Shown: one piece after another, positions 48,824-61,073 of the stretch
Position numbering within the stretch: the first letter of the stretch is position 1
Layout of the letters: each line of letters starts with the position of its first letter
Origin: Lottia gigantea
Lineage: Eukaryota > Mollusca > Gastropoda > Lottiidae
DNA: 64,000 nt
Direction of reading: 5' to 3'
NCBI RefSeq assembly: GCF_000327385.1
Contig: NW_008707601.1
Location: forward strand, 466,406 to 530,405
The notes under the pieces: model-generated
Seen by the model: the letters and a program-made list of their open reading frames with translations, nothing else
Told to the model about the DNA's origin: nothing
Databases searched by the model: none
Translations under genes and position numbers: made by a program

Positions 48824-50505
48824 AATTTTATTATTAGTGATAAGTTTTATTCCAAATGAATTGTATCAAGAGATTTGTGTATCTCACTATAAGTGGACTA
48901 TGGGAACAAACAGAGTTATCAGAATGTGATATGGGAGAAAGTTGGGTGCAAAATATTAACGTTGTACATTTCTCTCTAAATGTCAATAGCATGTCTAATT
49001 TCAATGTAAATGTTCCAAATCAATATGACTGCCCCCCTAAAATCATTGAGATATATTATATTCCAATCTTATTATTATTTTGGTACTGGTCAAGGAAAAT
49101 GTATTTGGCTAATCTCTCAGCCACTCTAAGTATTATGTCTTCTTGCACTTTTTCAAAATATGTGTCATCTAGAATAAGAATAATCTGTGTCAACATTTAG
49201 GGGTAGAGATCACATTGAAAGGGAAGGTGTGCCATTTTTTGACCAATCATAACTTAGTCTCAGAGACAGGAATTTTTTAGCAAAGTCAATCAGTAAAAGC
49301 GTTCACAGCTCACCGTTGAAATTTGAGTCTTCAAATCCTTGTGTGTCTAGAATTATCAACGTTTGAACGAGTCGTCTTTTCTTTAGATTCTGCCATATAT
49401 ATAGAAAAGACATATATAGAAAAGACATATATATAGAAAAGACATATATATAGAAAAGACATATATAAAGATAGTGAGTAAAATTCATAGTTTGAGATAT
49501 TTTTAAAAGAATTATGCTATTTTCTACATTTATTGTACTTCTGAAGACTATTCACACATTCAAATCAATAGTCTATCCTTTTATTTACAGAAGACAATTA
49601 TATGTGATCTCCATCCCTAAATATCGCCGAGTGATTATTTTTGTGATCATTTTAGAGATTCTGCAGAATGTATTGTAGTGAATTGTATACCATAATACTG
49701 TGTTATTTAATAAGACTTTTAGTAATATGTCACCTAAGGTATGTCTTCCTGCGCTTTTAGAAAGTATGTGGGTCATCTAGATTTTAGGTAACATGATCTG
49801 AGAAATACCTTTTCCCAGTGTACACAGATCTTCAGGTTTTTGTTGATATTGTCGAGACCTACTAGGTTTTTCCATCAACATCAGAAGATATTTTTGTTTA
49901 ATAAGCAGTAAAGACAGAGGAATTTTATTTTCTTCTATACACATATATATCAATACAAATAATAAATAATATTGGTATAAAATTCAATCTTTTTTGTTTT
50001 TTATTTTTTTTAATAAATGAAACATTTTCTTCCATTTCTTATTATTCTTCATGTTTTGATTTTGTTCGATAAAAAGTGAAACAATATGACAATGTATGTT
50101 TATATCTTTATGGCAGCTCAGAACGGAGTTATATATAAAAAATTGTAAAAATGATACCCAAAGGACTTATTCTTATTCATTTCTTTTTGCTAATCATTTC
50201 TTTTCATCATTATAATAAAACTTCATTAGTTGTTTTAATTACTAGAGTTATTTTGTTCCCCCTTACTACCATTGAAATATTCTCACATCATAGCTATCAT
50301 CAGTTGTGTATGGTTGCTAATAAGAACAGCGGCCATAAGTTTCGAACTCAAATCTAATGTAACTCAGGTTGTGAGTTGCGTTTGGAACTCATGGCCTCTG
50401 TCATTATCTGCAACCATACACTGCTGATAATCGCCATGGTGATAATTGCTTAATTGGCACCCCAACCCCCCGCCTCCTTTATGCCAAGACTGGAAAATGC
50501 ACGAG
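48824..50505. other. Region between convergent SKA2 and the F-box gene
   Basis: It contains the dispersed repeat copy at 49240-49570, which includes five units of a 17-bp 'tatatatagaaaagaca' repeat at about 49387-49470, a MITE family D-like end near 49600-49715, and the hairpin at 50277-50450. No gene is supported. Confidence 0.55.
50277..50450. repeat. Long hairpin next to the 3' end of the F-box gene
   Basis: 'gtgtatggttgctaataaga' with 'ggccataagtttcgaactca' at 50305-50350 is mirrored by 'gttgcgtttggaactcatgg' and 'ctgcaaccatacactgctga' at 50375-50430. Arms are about 70 bp. It may be a fold-back MITE (family F). Confidence 0.75.
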
Positions 50506-53500
50506 TCATTGGGCATCAATAAGAAGATCGCTCCGGATCTGGAAGTTGAGTTTCCGTTCTTTGAATATTGGTTCGTATTTATCTCTAATTTGACACAGCT
50601 CTGTCCATTCTGTCTCTGACAGTCCACATGCTGTCATGTTAAACATCAGCAGCTCTGCAAAATACACCACAAGATAATCAAAATTCGTACAAGGAAGACA
50701 ATTCCGTTAAACTCGCCCTTGCGTTGTGACACCTGGAGGTCATTGGTTATTCCTTATTATGCTATGAGCGTGAGCTTTAGGTATAATGTGACCTTGGGAT
50801 CAAAATATCCACACGACAGAGCCACAAGGAAAATGATCAAAAATGCGCCTAACTTGATATTAGTGATTGACCATTCCATCACTGGAGCTCGGATTGCCTA
50901 TATACTTACTTATTTTATTCTCTTCTTGAAGTTCACAGATTTGAGTGATGATTTCCACTGTTACAAACGCGTTGATAGTTAGATCTTTCAGTTTCTTACA
51001 TTTACTGATAAGATTTTTAATGGCCTCGTCTAATATTTCATGGTTGTTGTCCAGTTCTAGCGATACACTCTCTGGAATATTAAGTATCACCATTATGTTA
51101 TAGTTGAGTTAAACAGTGTGCGATAAAATTAAAGATATGGAATGAGAAGTTACACCGTTATATCATAGCAGAGTTAAACAGTGTGCGATACATTCTCTGA
51201 TCTCTAGATTTTGATACATAAAAGAGTTCACATAAATTTTAGCGGAAAAATATTTTTCGATCGACGACAAAACAGAGTGTCCCTTTTTCAATCTAGTTGT
51301 TCTAATGTGGAGAATAATACCACGGGTTGACAATACAACACGTTATATCATCAGCTAACCTACTTACGCAAAGTTTGTTTGAAATTGTTTCCGATATGCA
51401 TCAATGTGCGATGTAGGTTCCATTCAGAATCGTCGTCATATCCGGTCCAGATATGGATATCCTTTAACGGTATATCGGGAACTAGAATTGGAACTGTTTC
51501 CGAGGCTGATCCAATACTCTCGAACCACATGTCAACTTCCAGGCACGGACAGCTTTGATGGAATCTCCTCCAGACGGGGGTGGGGATGTGATGGAAATGT
51601 GGATCGCTTCTATAGACCTGCAGATATAAAATGCAAAAGTTGTATTATGGGTCTAAAAATATATACACAACCTTTACACATACAATAACATACACAATAC
51701 TTATACATACAATAATATACACAATACTTACACATAGAATAATATACACAATACTTACACATACAATTATATATACACAATACTTACACATACAATTATA
51801 TATACACACTACTTACACATACAATTATATATACACACTACTTACACATACAATTTATACACACTACTTACACATACAATTATATATACACACTACTTAC
51901 ACATACAATTATATATACACAATACTTACACATACAATTATATATACACACTACTTACACATACAATTATATATACACAATACTTACACATACAATTATA
52001 TATACACACTACTTACACATACAATTATATATACACACTACTTACACATACAATAATATACACAAAACTTACACATACAATTATATATATACACTACTAA
52101 CACATACAATTATATATAGACACTACTTACACATACAATTATATATACAAAATCTTTACACATACAATTATATATACACAGTCTTTACACATACAATAAT
52201 ATACACAAAACTTACACATACAATTATATACACACAATATTTACACATACAATTACATATACAAAATATTTACACATACAATTATATATACACACTACTT
52301 ACACATACAATAATATACACAATACTTACATATATCATTATATACACAATATTTACACATACAATTATATATACAAAATCTTTACACATACAATTATATA
52401 TACACACTACTTACACATACAATAATATACACAAAACTTACACATACAATTATATACACACAATATTTACACATACAATTACATATACAAAATATTTACA
52501 CATACAATAATATACACAATACTTACATATATCATCATATACACAATATTTACACATACAATTATATATACAAAATCTTTACACATACAATTATATACAC
52601 AATATTTACACATACAATTATATATACACAATATTTACACATACAATTATATTTAAATGATTTGAAGACATACCGATATATACACAATATTTGTCGGATA
52701 CAATTATATGTATACAATATTTAACATAATACAGTTATATACATTTACACAAAATGAACATAATATACAACATATTTACACATAAAATTCTAACACAGTG
52801 CACAATATTGTGGCGATTGAAGAATTGCATAGTTACCCACAGACAAAAAACCCAAAACATATTATGTATTGATAACAGACACGTACCTTTAGACTGAAAT
52901 TTCGCAGCTTCCCACTAAGACTGGTTGTTAGGATCTCTATAATAGTCTCGGATATACAGTTATAATTTAATGATAGGAAACTAAGGTTGGTGAATCCAGC
53001 AATTAAACAGCGGAATCTTTTTACTTGAAATACAGCCAATCTGGAAAAATCGAAACAGGCGGATTCTGGGAATGATAAGTCACATTCAGATCCAGCAAAT
53101 GAAAATTATTGCATATAATTTTAAAAAAAATCCCAAAATATTATCTTTTCATGCAGAGGAATCTGCTAGCCTATTTTGACCTCAGAGAACATCAATTGTG
53201 TCAAGGAATCTGCTAGTCTATTCTGACCGTATAAAACAACCATCGTGTCATGGAATCTGCTAGTCTTTTCTGGCCACAGAAAACAACCATTGTGTCAAGG
53301 ACTCTGTTAGTGTATTCTGACCATAGAGAACATCAATTGTGTCAAGGAATCTGTTAGTGTATTCTAACCACAGAAAACAACCATTGTGTCAAGGAATCTG
53401 TTAGTGTATTCTGACCATAGAAAACAACCATTGTGTCAAGGAATCTGTTAGTGTATTCTAACCACAGAAAACAACCATTGTGTCAAGGAATCTGTTAGTG

Positions 53501-55275
53501 TATTCTGACCATAGAAAACAACCATTGTGTCAAGGAATCTGTTAGTGTATTCTGACCATAGAAAACAACCATTGTGTCAAGGAATTTGCTAGTCTATTCT
53601 GACTATAGAAAACAACCATCGTGTCAAGGAATCTGCTAGCCTATTCTGACTATAGAAAACAACCATTGTGTCAAGGAATTTGCTAGTCTATTCTGACCGT
53701 ATAAAACAACCATCGTGTCAAGGAATCTGCTAGCCCATTCTGACCACAGAAAACAACCATTGTGTCAAGGAATCTGTTAGTGTATTCTGACCATAAAGAA
53801 CAACCATTGTGTCAAGGAATCTGTTAGTGTATTCTGACCTCAGAGAACATCAATTGTGTCAAGGAATCTGCTAGCCTATTCTGACCACAGAAAACAACCA
53901 TTGTGTCAAGGAATCTGCTAGCCTATTTTGACCTCAGAGAACATCAATTGTGTCAAGGAATCTGCTAGCTTATTCTGACCACAGAAAACAACCATTGTGT
54001 CAAGGAATCTGAACCAACCATTTTGTCCAGGAATCTGCTAGCCTATTTTGACCTCAGAGAACATCAATTGTGTCAAGGAATCTGCTAGTCTATTCTGACC
54101 ACAGAAAACAACCATTGTGTCAAGGAATTTGCTAGTCTATTCTGACCGTATAAAACAACCATCGTGTCAAGGAATCTGCTAGCCTATTCTGACAATAGAA
54201 AACAACCATTGTGTCAAGGAATCTGTTAGTGTATTTTAACCACAGAAAACAACCATTGTGTCAAGGAATCTGCTAGCCTATTCTGACCATAGAAAACAAC
54301 CATTGTGTCAAGGAATCTGCTAGTCTATTCTGACCATAGAAAACAACCATTGTGTCAAGGAATCTGCTAGCCTATTCTGACCATAGAAAACAACCATTGT
54401 GTCAAGGAATCTGCTAGCTGCCATGGTATCGAAAATTGTCTGGAATCTGGTTGAACACTAGAGTTTTGTATGCTCTAAATCACGATTCTGATATGTGCAC
54501 AGTTATCTATTATTGTGCCTAGCAATCGACTGTCTGGTACCATCATTCTGGTCATAGGATACTGGCATTGTACAAATACCACCCTGCCCTCTTCTGTATC
54601 AAAACAATTTAATACGTCAAGCATGGTTACAATCTAACACCAATCTTACCTTGAATGGAAGAAATCTTCGAGACAGAGGTCAGTGAGGGTGTCACCGGAA
54701 GATGCCACGAGGGCCTCGAGTAGTTTACAGCCCATGGTTAACGGACATTGAGCCACACTCATATCAAACATTTTCATATTCTTCTGATGTTGGAAAAACC
54801 TCACAAAACTATCAACCAGCTTCTCTCGCACGTTATCATACTTCCAAAATCTTTCTAATTCAAGGCGCCCCAGTTCAAATTCTATGATTTTGGCCGTTTC
54901 AATGTTGATTAAGAAGTTCTCCATCGTCTTTTGTATAATTTTACAAGTATGGGTTGAGGGATGACTACAGGAGAGGGTAAGGTATCTAATATACGGACCG
55001 TATTTTTCTGTAAACTTGATTGCCATTTGTCCATGGTGGGCAGCCTTGTACCCACCAAGTTCAAAATATCGCGAGCGCCATAATCGCGGCGATTTGAATA
55101 TATCTGACCAATTTCGACAGGTAAGCGCCATGTTTCCGCGATCTGCATCCGAAAGATATGAATATACCTCTATCAAAGCAATATCCGGTAAATTTTTCCA
55201 GGATGGTGAATCCATTCGTGACCAAATTCCCTCCTGAATCCAACTTGTTAATCCACTAATCCACGCTAAATCCAT
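50506..55275 (-). CDS. F-box protein, FBXO39-like
   Basis: Likely substrate receptor of an SCF (SKP1-CUL1-F-box) ubiquitin ligase. The five exons on the minus strand, all in phase, are 55275-54650, 53040-52887, 51617-51368, 51071-50910 and 50654-50506. They give 446 residues (human FBXO39 has 442). The first in-frame ATG after an upstream stop is at 55275. The F-box lies at about residues 27-70 (WKNLPDIALIEVYSYLSD ... LTCRNW). The rest is leucine-rich-repeat-like and lines up with FBXO39: FTNLSFLSLNYNCIS against human NLVSLNLNYNCIS, TLQSVSLELDNNHE against TLQKLTCEFNNNHE, and a similar IRDKY tail. FBXO33 is a relative and cannot be fully excluded. Introns 1 and 2 are largely minisatellite. Confidence 0.87.
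51655..52650. repeat. 29-bp minisatellite in F-box gene intron 2
   Basis: More than 30 units of 'cttacacatacaattatata' plus 'tacacacta', for example starting at 51783 and 51812. It is AT-rich with variant ends (aatactt, aatattt, aaatctt). Confidence 0.95.
53157..54418. repeat. 47-bp minisatellite in F-box gene intron 1
   Basis: About 26 units, spaced 47 bp (for example 53291, 53338, 53385), of the form 'ggaatctgctagtctattct' with 'gaccatagaaaacaaccatt' and 'gtgtcaa'. Variants (ctgttagtgta, cagagaacatc) form higher-order patterns. Confidence 0.96.
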
Positions 55276-56752
55276 CACACAACCCAACTAAATGTGGATC
55301 CTGCCATAACGCCGTGAGCCTGTCTTCTTATTGTGACGTTTATCCATTTGTGACGTTATGCGTTTATCGTTAGAACAATGCAGAGATGGTTGTAAGTTAA
55401 TGTAAGGACTTAGATCCGATGCCAGTCTACGACACAGGTTAGAACCAGGAAATCACTCTCAGAGCTATTGCTTATATGTGAATTTAAGTTTTTCAACTAA
55501 CATGCTAATCCTCAACTGGAAAGCAGCAGATCTGATAGCGTGATTTCGAATTGGTGCTTTTCAACTCAGCAACCCTTTCTGAGAATGTTTGGTATGATAT
55601 ATGACAAGGAGGCTTTTCTAGAAATAATTATGTAGCTGAGCCGATTAGGGACCACTTGATTGTCAATTCTAAAGGACCATTCTTACCCTCTGTATTATGA
55701 TTAGAAATTTGCAAGGGGAACAATGGGAAGGCTTTAGTTTCGAGATTGGTACTGGGAAATAAAAAAAAATTCTGGATATTGATCTTTCTTGCAGTATCAG
55801 TACGCATTAAGTGACTTTCACTTTGTTTTTTGTGGGTGTGGGGGGACCAGGGGTGTCTATATTTAAAGAAGAGGTGGTACTGAATGTATTAACGATAGAG
55901 ACCAAGGATCACTGTGGATACCTGAGATGCCCCAAAGGAAAAAACAAAAATGTCAAGTGAAATGTTGATGGCAGTCAATACTTCCAGACGATCTCGAATC
56001 GAGTTTACAGTAGGTTAAAAATTACACTACAAAACTTACATTGAGCATTTTGATTATTAGCTTAACTAATTTCAGTCGAGGGATTTCAGGAGAGGGATTT
56101 CAGCGCTAACTAAGGTGGTAGTACTTCAAAAGCGTGGGACTTTGGTAAAACAAGTTGCTAGCTAGATTCATAAGACTATCTTGTAAGTAAATTTGGAATA
56201 CTAAAAAGATGATGCTTTTGTTTAGACCTTCACCTTAACATCTATGGACCCCATCACCAGCTGCTCATGGTGTTTTGCTTCTTAGGCATTGATAGTGTCT
56301 GTAGTAAGGTCTTATAAGGGAAGGTTCACGACGAGTTGAAATGTCGTTGGCAGGACTATTTCACAGCTGAGCCAACTGGAAAGATCAGATATGAACAAAA
56401 ACCTCCTTAGACCTTCTCCTTCCAGGATCCTTTGTTCCTTCTATGATTCTGGACGACTTTGTATTGAGTCTTTGAGTAGGGGTCAAGATTGTAGTACATG
56501 TACTTCGAAATTATTTCTCAGGTTGAAATAATAAAGATAGTTTGCAAAAATTGGGGAAAATATTGCATTGATGACGAACCAAACTTAAAGCAGTAACGAA
56601 GCAGTGCTTCCGAGGTAATTAGCTGGAAGGCCTAAGTGCGAAATTATTGAGGAGGGCGGATGTCTGCACAATTATTTGCATTTAGAATTATCTCAAAGGC
56701 TCAACTTTCTCCAACGACTAGTGGGAATTATATTGATCCTTCAACCCACAGG

Positions 56753-56905
56753 CGGGAGCCGCGGTGGCTCAGCGAGTTAGACGCTTGCTCGCTAACCTGA
56801 AGGTCTAGGGTTCAATCCCGGCATAGGTCGAGATAATACCTTCGAATTTTTCAACCGGATTTCCCCCTGTCAGTGATGCAGAGGGGCTGATATGGAAAAA
56901 ACAGA
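56753..56905 (+). repeat. SINE head with intact box A and box B
   Basis: 'tggctcagcgag' at 56765 fits box A and 'gggttcaatcccg' at 56808 fits box B of a tRNA-type RNA polymerase III promoter. The copy stops after 'ggggctgatatgg'. Confidence 0.85.
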
Positions 56906-57253
56906 TTTGGGATTTCTATGATTTTATTTGGAAGACAAATTGTGGTTATGATTATGAATTAAATTAAATATGATTGATGATGTACAATACTATTATTTTA
57001 TACTCAACTTCTATAAATATGGTCTAACAAAAATATTTCAATTAAATTTGTATCTAAATACAAAGAAATTAAGAAAAAAACTATATTTTACAAGGATAAC
57101 AACTTAGGTCCACAATTAAGGATCCTGTCTACCAGGTGGTCATTGTCCAAACCTCTTGGCATTGGTCTTTCCTGGATTATCCGTACCCATTTACAAGAAA
57201 ATACTAAGTTCAGCACCAGATATAATCATTTTATAAGGATCAAGCCACGTACT

Positions 57254-57686
57254 CTCGAAACGATCTTAGCGCTAAATTGTCTTAGAAGCAATGTTAGAAG
57301 ATAAGAACCTGGGATATCCTAGCTCTAAGATCCTTTCGAGAATGAGTGGCCTCGTGTTTTCGTTTTTCTTCTTTTCTTTTCAGATATAAGTGTCCTAAAT
57401 CTTATGCAAGCGCCTCATCAGTATTGTCGAAACGATCTTAGCACTAGGATGTATTAGAAGCAATGTTAGAAGATAAGAACCTGGGATATCCTAGCACTAA
57501 GATCGTTTCGAGAATGAGTGGCCTGGTGTTTTCCCTTTTCTTGTTTTCTTATCAGATATAAGTGTCCTAAATCTTATACAAGCGCCTCAGCAGATCGTTT
57601 CGAGAATGAGTGGCCTGGTGTTTTCCCTTTTCTTGTTTTCTTATCAGATATAAGTGTCCTAAATCTTATACAAGCGCCTCAGCAGT
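57254..57686 (+). repeat. Tandem unit of about 170 bp containing a near-perfect hairpin
   Basis: Two full units and one partial. In unit 2 (from 57428) the ends 'cgaaacgatcttagcactag' and 'ctagcactaagatcgtttcg' are inverted copies around a loop of about 40 bp; unit 1 has the same hairpin with mismatches. The rest of the unit is 'tgagtggcctggtgttttcc' to 'caagcgcctcagca'. Confidence 0.88.
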
Positions 57687-58659
57687 GCCCCAGGTTTCAA
57701 AATTACCCCCCAGGCGATAATTTACCTCCAGGTTGAAACCCCTGCTCTACATCAACTGATCTGAAGATAAAAAATCTTATTTATAAATAATAGGATTCCT
57801 GAGTTTTGATTGAAAGTATTATGAAACACAACACTTGTGACCATGGTCAATGTTTATATATGAAAATATCCCCTTTAAAATGTAATACGATTTCACGATT
57901 AATTTGTAAATGTCATAAATGGATGACCAACCACCTTATTTTAACCAATCAGCAACACTTTACCTAGCTGATAACTGCCAAAATATTGCTTTCTTAGGAA
58001 TTAAAAAACTAATGAGAATATCCTGATCATTGTAAGCACTGAACAATTAACAAAAACACAAAAATTCATTGTTGCCTTGTAGACTGAAAACACATACATA
58101 AATGAAAAACGCATGGATGAAAAATACGCCCTTGATATGCAAATTCCATCGCATCTCGGTAATACGGGTTTTGACATGGTGTTATTAATGAGGAAGTATG
58201 ACAAATGGGGGCATGGTTTGGACACGTATACTTCATAATCAAACATAATAATATTTTACTCTCTGACTGAAATACAGGTCTGGATGTTTCGTTTTGTTTC
58301 TTCTCTGAGGGTAACTACACATGTCACCCATGATCTGAAGAGATTTTTTTTAAATCATGTTCTGGGGTATTTTGATCCAATAGCTTTAAATGTTACAAGT
58401 TAACTAATTAAAAATACTGTTAAGATGATACTAGTCAATGTTTAATAATGAATATCCAAGAATTGCTCACATATAGTCATTTTTTTTTTATTGAACTTAA
58501 AGAATTGTTGATTATTATATGACCCAGAACACGAGATACATAGCAATTTCGTTAGATTGTGGATGGCAAGTTGTGTCACCCCCAGAAAACAAAAGAAATG
58601 AAACATCCAGAATTGCATTTATATCAAGAATGATTGAAAATCACCTGCCCACATACACA

Positions 58660-59000
58660 TATAAATACATAAAGGAATACGCACAGATCCCCCACAAACA
58701 CATATCATAAACTCATCCACGGAGGAAGCACACACACGCCTCAATACACATATTATAAACACAACCTTAGAGGAAGCACATGTCTTGATACACATTATAA
58801 ACACATACACATATTATAAACACATACAGCTCTTATTTACAAAGACACGCATTATAAACACATAAACACAAACACATATCATGAACATAACTATAGAGGA
58901 AGAACACACACACGCCTCGATACACATATTATAAACACATACACATTTATTATAAACATACACACATTATAAACACATACACAACAAGCTCAAGTATACC
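58660..59000 (+). repeat. Degenerate 'cacatattataaacacata' repeat
   Basis: Irregular copies of 'cacatattataaacacatac', interspersed with 'gaggaagcacacacacgcct' blocks about 180 bp apart. Confidence 0.8.
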
Positions 59001-59178
59001 TGATATCATTATTGAACACATGTGAATTAAACACATATCATAATGGAATTCAAAAGAGTTTATTTATGGCTATGTTCAGCCAAATGGTATTTTTGTGGAA
59101 TTGAAGGAATCACAGGCATGGGTTAGATATCAAGCCACACAAGTAATATTTAAGGGGAATTAATAGATAAGATCAAAT

Positions 59179-59312
59179 GAAATGAAATAAATGGAGTTTT
59201 ACATCCTACTCTCCTGAACCTTATTATGCTAATGAAGACTGCAGCATCTTGCAGTGTGCAATGAGAGAAATTTTGCCAGGACAGCAACATCAGCTGACTC
59301 TTTTTCAATTAA
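59179..59312 (-). repeat. SINE 3' part
   Basis: 'gaaatgaaataaatggagtt' to 'gactctttttcaatt' is the reverse of the SINE tail and part of the body. Confidence 0.85.
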
Positions 59313-59724
59313 GTAGAAATCAAATTAAATAAAGGAGTAACATACAATAAATTGTGTTGCTTGATTTAATATGCATGTATAAGTGTTTCTGATGCACATA
59401 CAGACTCTTGAATACCTCCAATATATATATACATACATGTAAAACATCATACATAATACCCATGACACATACAATAACATACATACAAATGATATTGATC
59501 AGGTAAATTATCTAAAACTATGGTTATTACTAAATACAAACACATCAATATAGAACACAAAAACACAATAATCTAAATAAAACACATGATAACACACCTG
59601 ATTATAATACGTAAGTTATAAAATCTATAATAAAATAAATAAAATTGTGGTGGAATCTACATTGCACATTAACCTTAAAATTTATGATATATTTTACATC
59701 TAACTCCAAACAAATACAGTTTAA

Positions 59725-59815
59725 AGGGATTGTAAAGAGATTTTCTAAATTTTCATGTGATAGCATCAATTTGTATCATTCTGATTACCAATTAGATGTC
59801 TGTGGTTTCAAGATT
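59725..59815. repeat. MITE family A fragment
   Basis: 'agggattgtaaagagatttt' then 'gatagcatcaatttgtatca' and 'gtctgtggttt' match the left arm only. Confidence 0.65.
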
Positions 59816-60609
59816 TTATTTTTTACTTGATAAAGGCCATAGGGCTGAAAATTTGTGGTTAAAAGAAATTGAGTTATCTAAAATGTCTTTCACATAATAA
59901 TAATGGATTTAAAAGTTAAATGATTTGCATAGAACAAGACTTTAATATTTAATATTTAGTCTATATAATATCACTGATCATTATAACTGTATACTAAATA
60001 TATATTGAATAGAATAAGCAAGCTGTCCACTCTTGTGTCATGTTTCTAGCAATTTGATTAAGATGATTCTTCCTAATAGGTATCACAAAACACCCAATTC
60101 CATTCTTCAACTGGGATTGTCAACTCTATTTCCCTTCCACACCGTCTGCATAACTTATATTGTTTAATCGGTTTCTAAGAGTCTGCATAAATATCCTTTA
60201 CTTCGTATTCACGGTGGTATTTGAGTTTGACAATTCCACATCCCTTTCAGAGAGTCCACATAGCTAATATTATTTTATTGGAATTTAGGTTTGACAACTC
60301 CACATCCTTTTCAGAGAGTTAAAGAGGCTCAAGTCTCACCATTGATATTCATGGACAAAAGGAGCCAAACCAGCAAGCCTCATTGTCACATGTTTCATGA
60401 GCACATTGATATCACCGCCACACTGTGTCATGTGAGAAGTCACTCTGTTACACAACTAGTCAGGGCTGCATTGATTAACCACAAAAACACACTGTTACAA
60501 ATGGTTCATGGCTGTATTTATCATACAAGAAGAAAACCATTGTCACAAGACAGGAATAATCACACTGTGAATCAAAAGCACTATAATGTGATATTTCATA
60601 AACACAGGA

Positions 60610-61000
60610 AAAGTTACAATATCACATGAGGTGATGTTTCATGGTGAGAGAAATCTTCACATGAGGTGATGTTTTAGGATCAAGTGAATAATTACACTGG
60701 GAAGTGATGTTTCAGGATCACATGAATAATCACATTGTCACTTGATATTTCAGGATCACATAAATAATCACATTGTCACCTGATGTTTCAGGATCACATG
60801 AATAATCACATTGTCACTTGATGTCTCAAGATTACATGAATAATCACACTGTCACCTGATTTTCAGAATCACATGAATAATTACATTGTCACCTGATGTT
60901 TCAAGAACACATGAATAATCACATTGTCACTTGATGTTTCAAGATCACATGAATAATCACACTGTCACCTGATTTTAGGAATCACATGAATGTAAAGTGA
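60610..61000. repeat. 38-bp minisatellite downstream of the kinase gene
   Basis: About nine to ten units of 'atcacatgaataatcacatt' with 'gtcacctgatgtttcagg', with small variants. It lies within 75 bp of the kinase stop codon, so it may be transcribed in its 3' UTR. Confidence 0.88.
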
Positions 61001-61073
61001 TTTTTCAGGATAACAACACAATCAATACACCAGCAAGTCAGATTGTAAAATGATGACTAAATGTATAATACTT

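Larger units (their letters stand above)
55276..61073. other. Region between the F-box gene and the kinase gene
   Basis: The first 100 bases are the F-box gene upstream region. I see no gene between 55.4 and 61.0 kb. It holds SINE copies at 56753-56905 and 59179-59312, the tandem hairpin unit at 57254-57686, simple repeats at 58660-59000, a family A MITE fragment at 59725-59815, and a 38-bp minisatellite at 60610-61000, probably in or just after the kinase 3' UTR. Confidence 0.55.

Noticed and set aside
51631-52056. 141-codon open frame rich in I, T, Y and H
   Set aside because: It lies entirely in the 29-bp minisatellite of the F-box gene intron, on the antisense strand.
51660-54420. CRISPR-like repeat arrays
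   Set aside because: The repeats are contiguous minisatellites without unique spacers, in introns of an animal gene.
55276-55287. Four-codon longer start of the F-box protein
   Set aside because: It begins with TTG; the first in-frame ATG after the upstream stop is at 55275.
56757-56830. A tRNA gene (boxes A and B present)
   Set aside because: The sequence continues into the SINE body and lacks a pairing acceptor stem; it is a SINE head.
60291-60629. 112-codon open frame MTTPHPFQRVKEAQ...
   Set aside because: It runs into the 38-bp minisatellite, has no homology I can see, and is followed by repeat-derived sequence.
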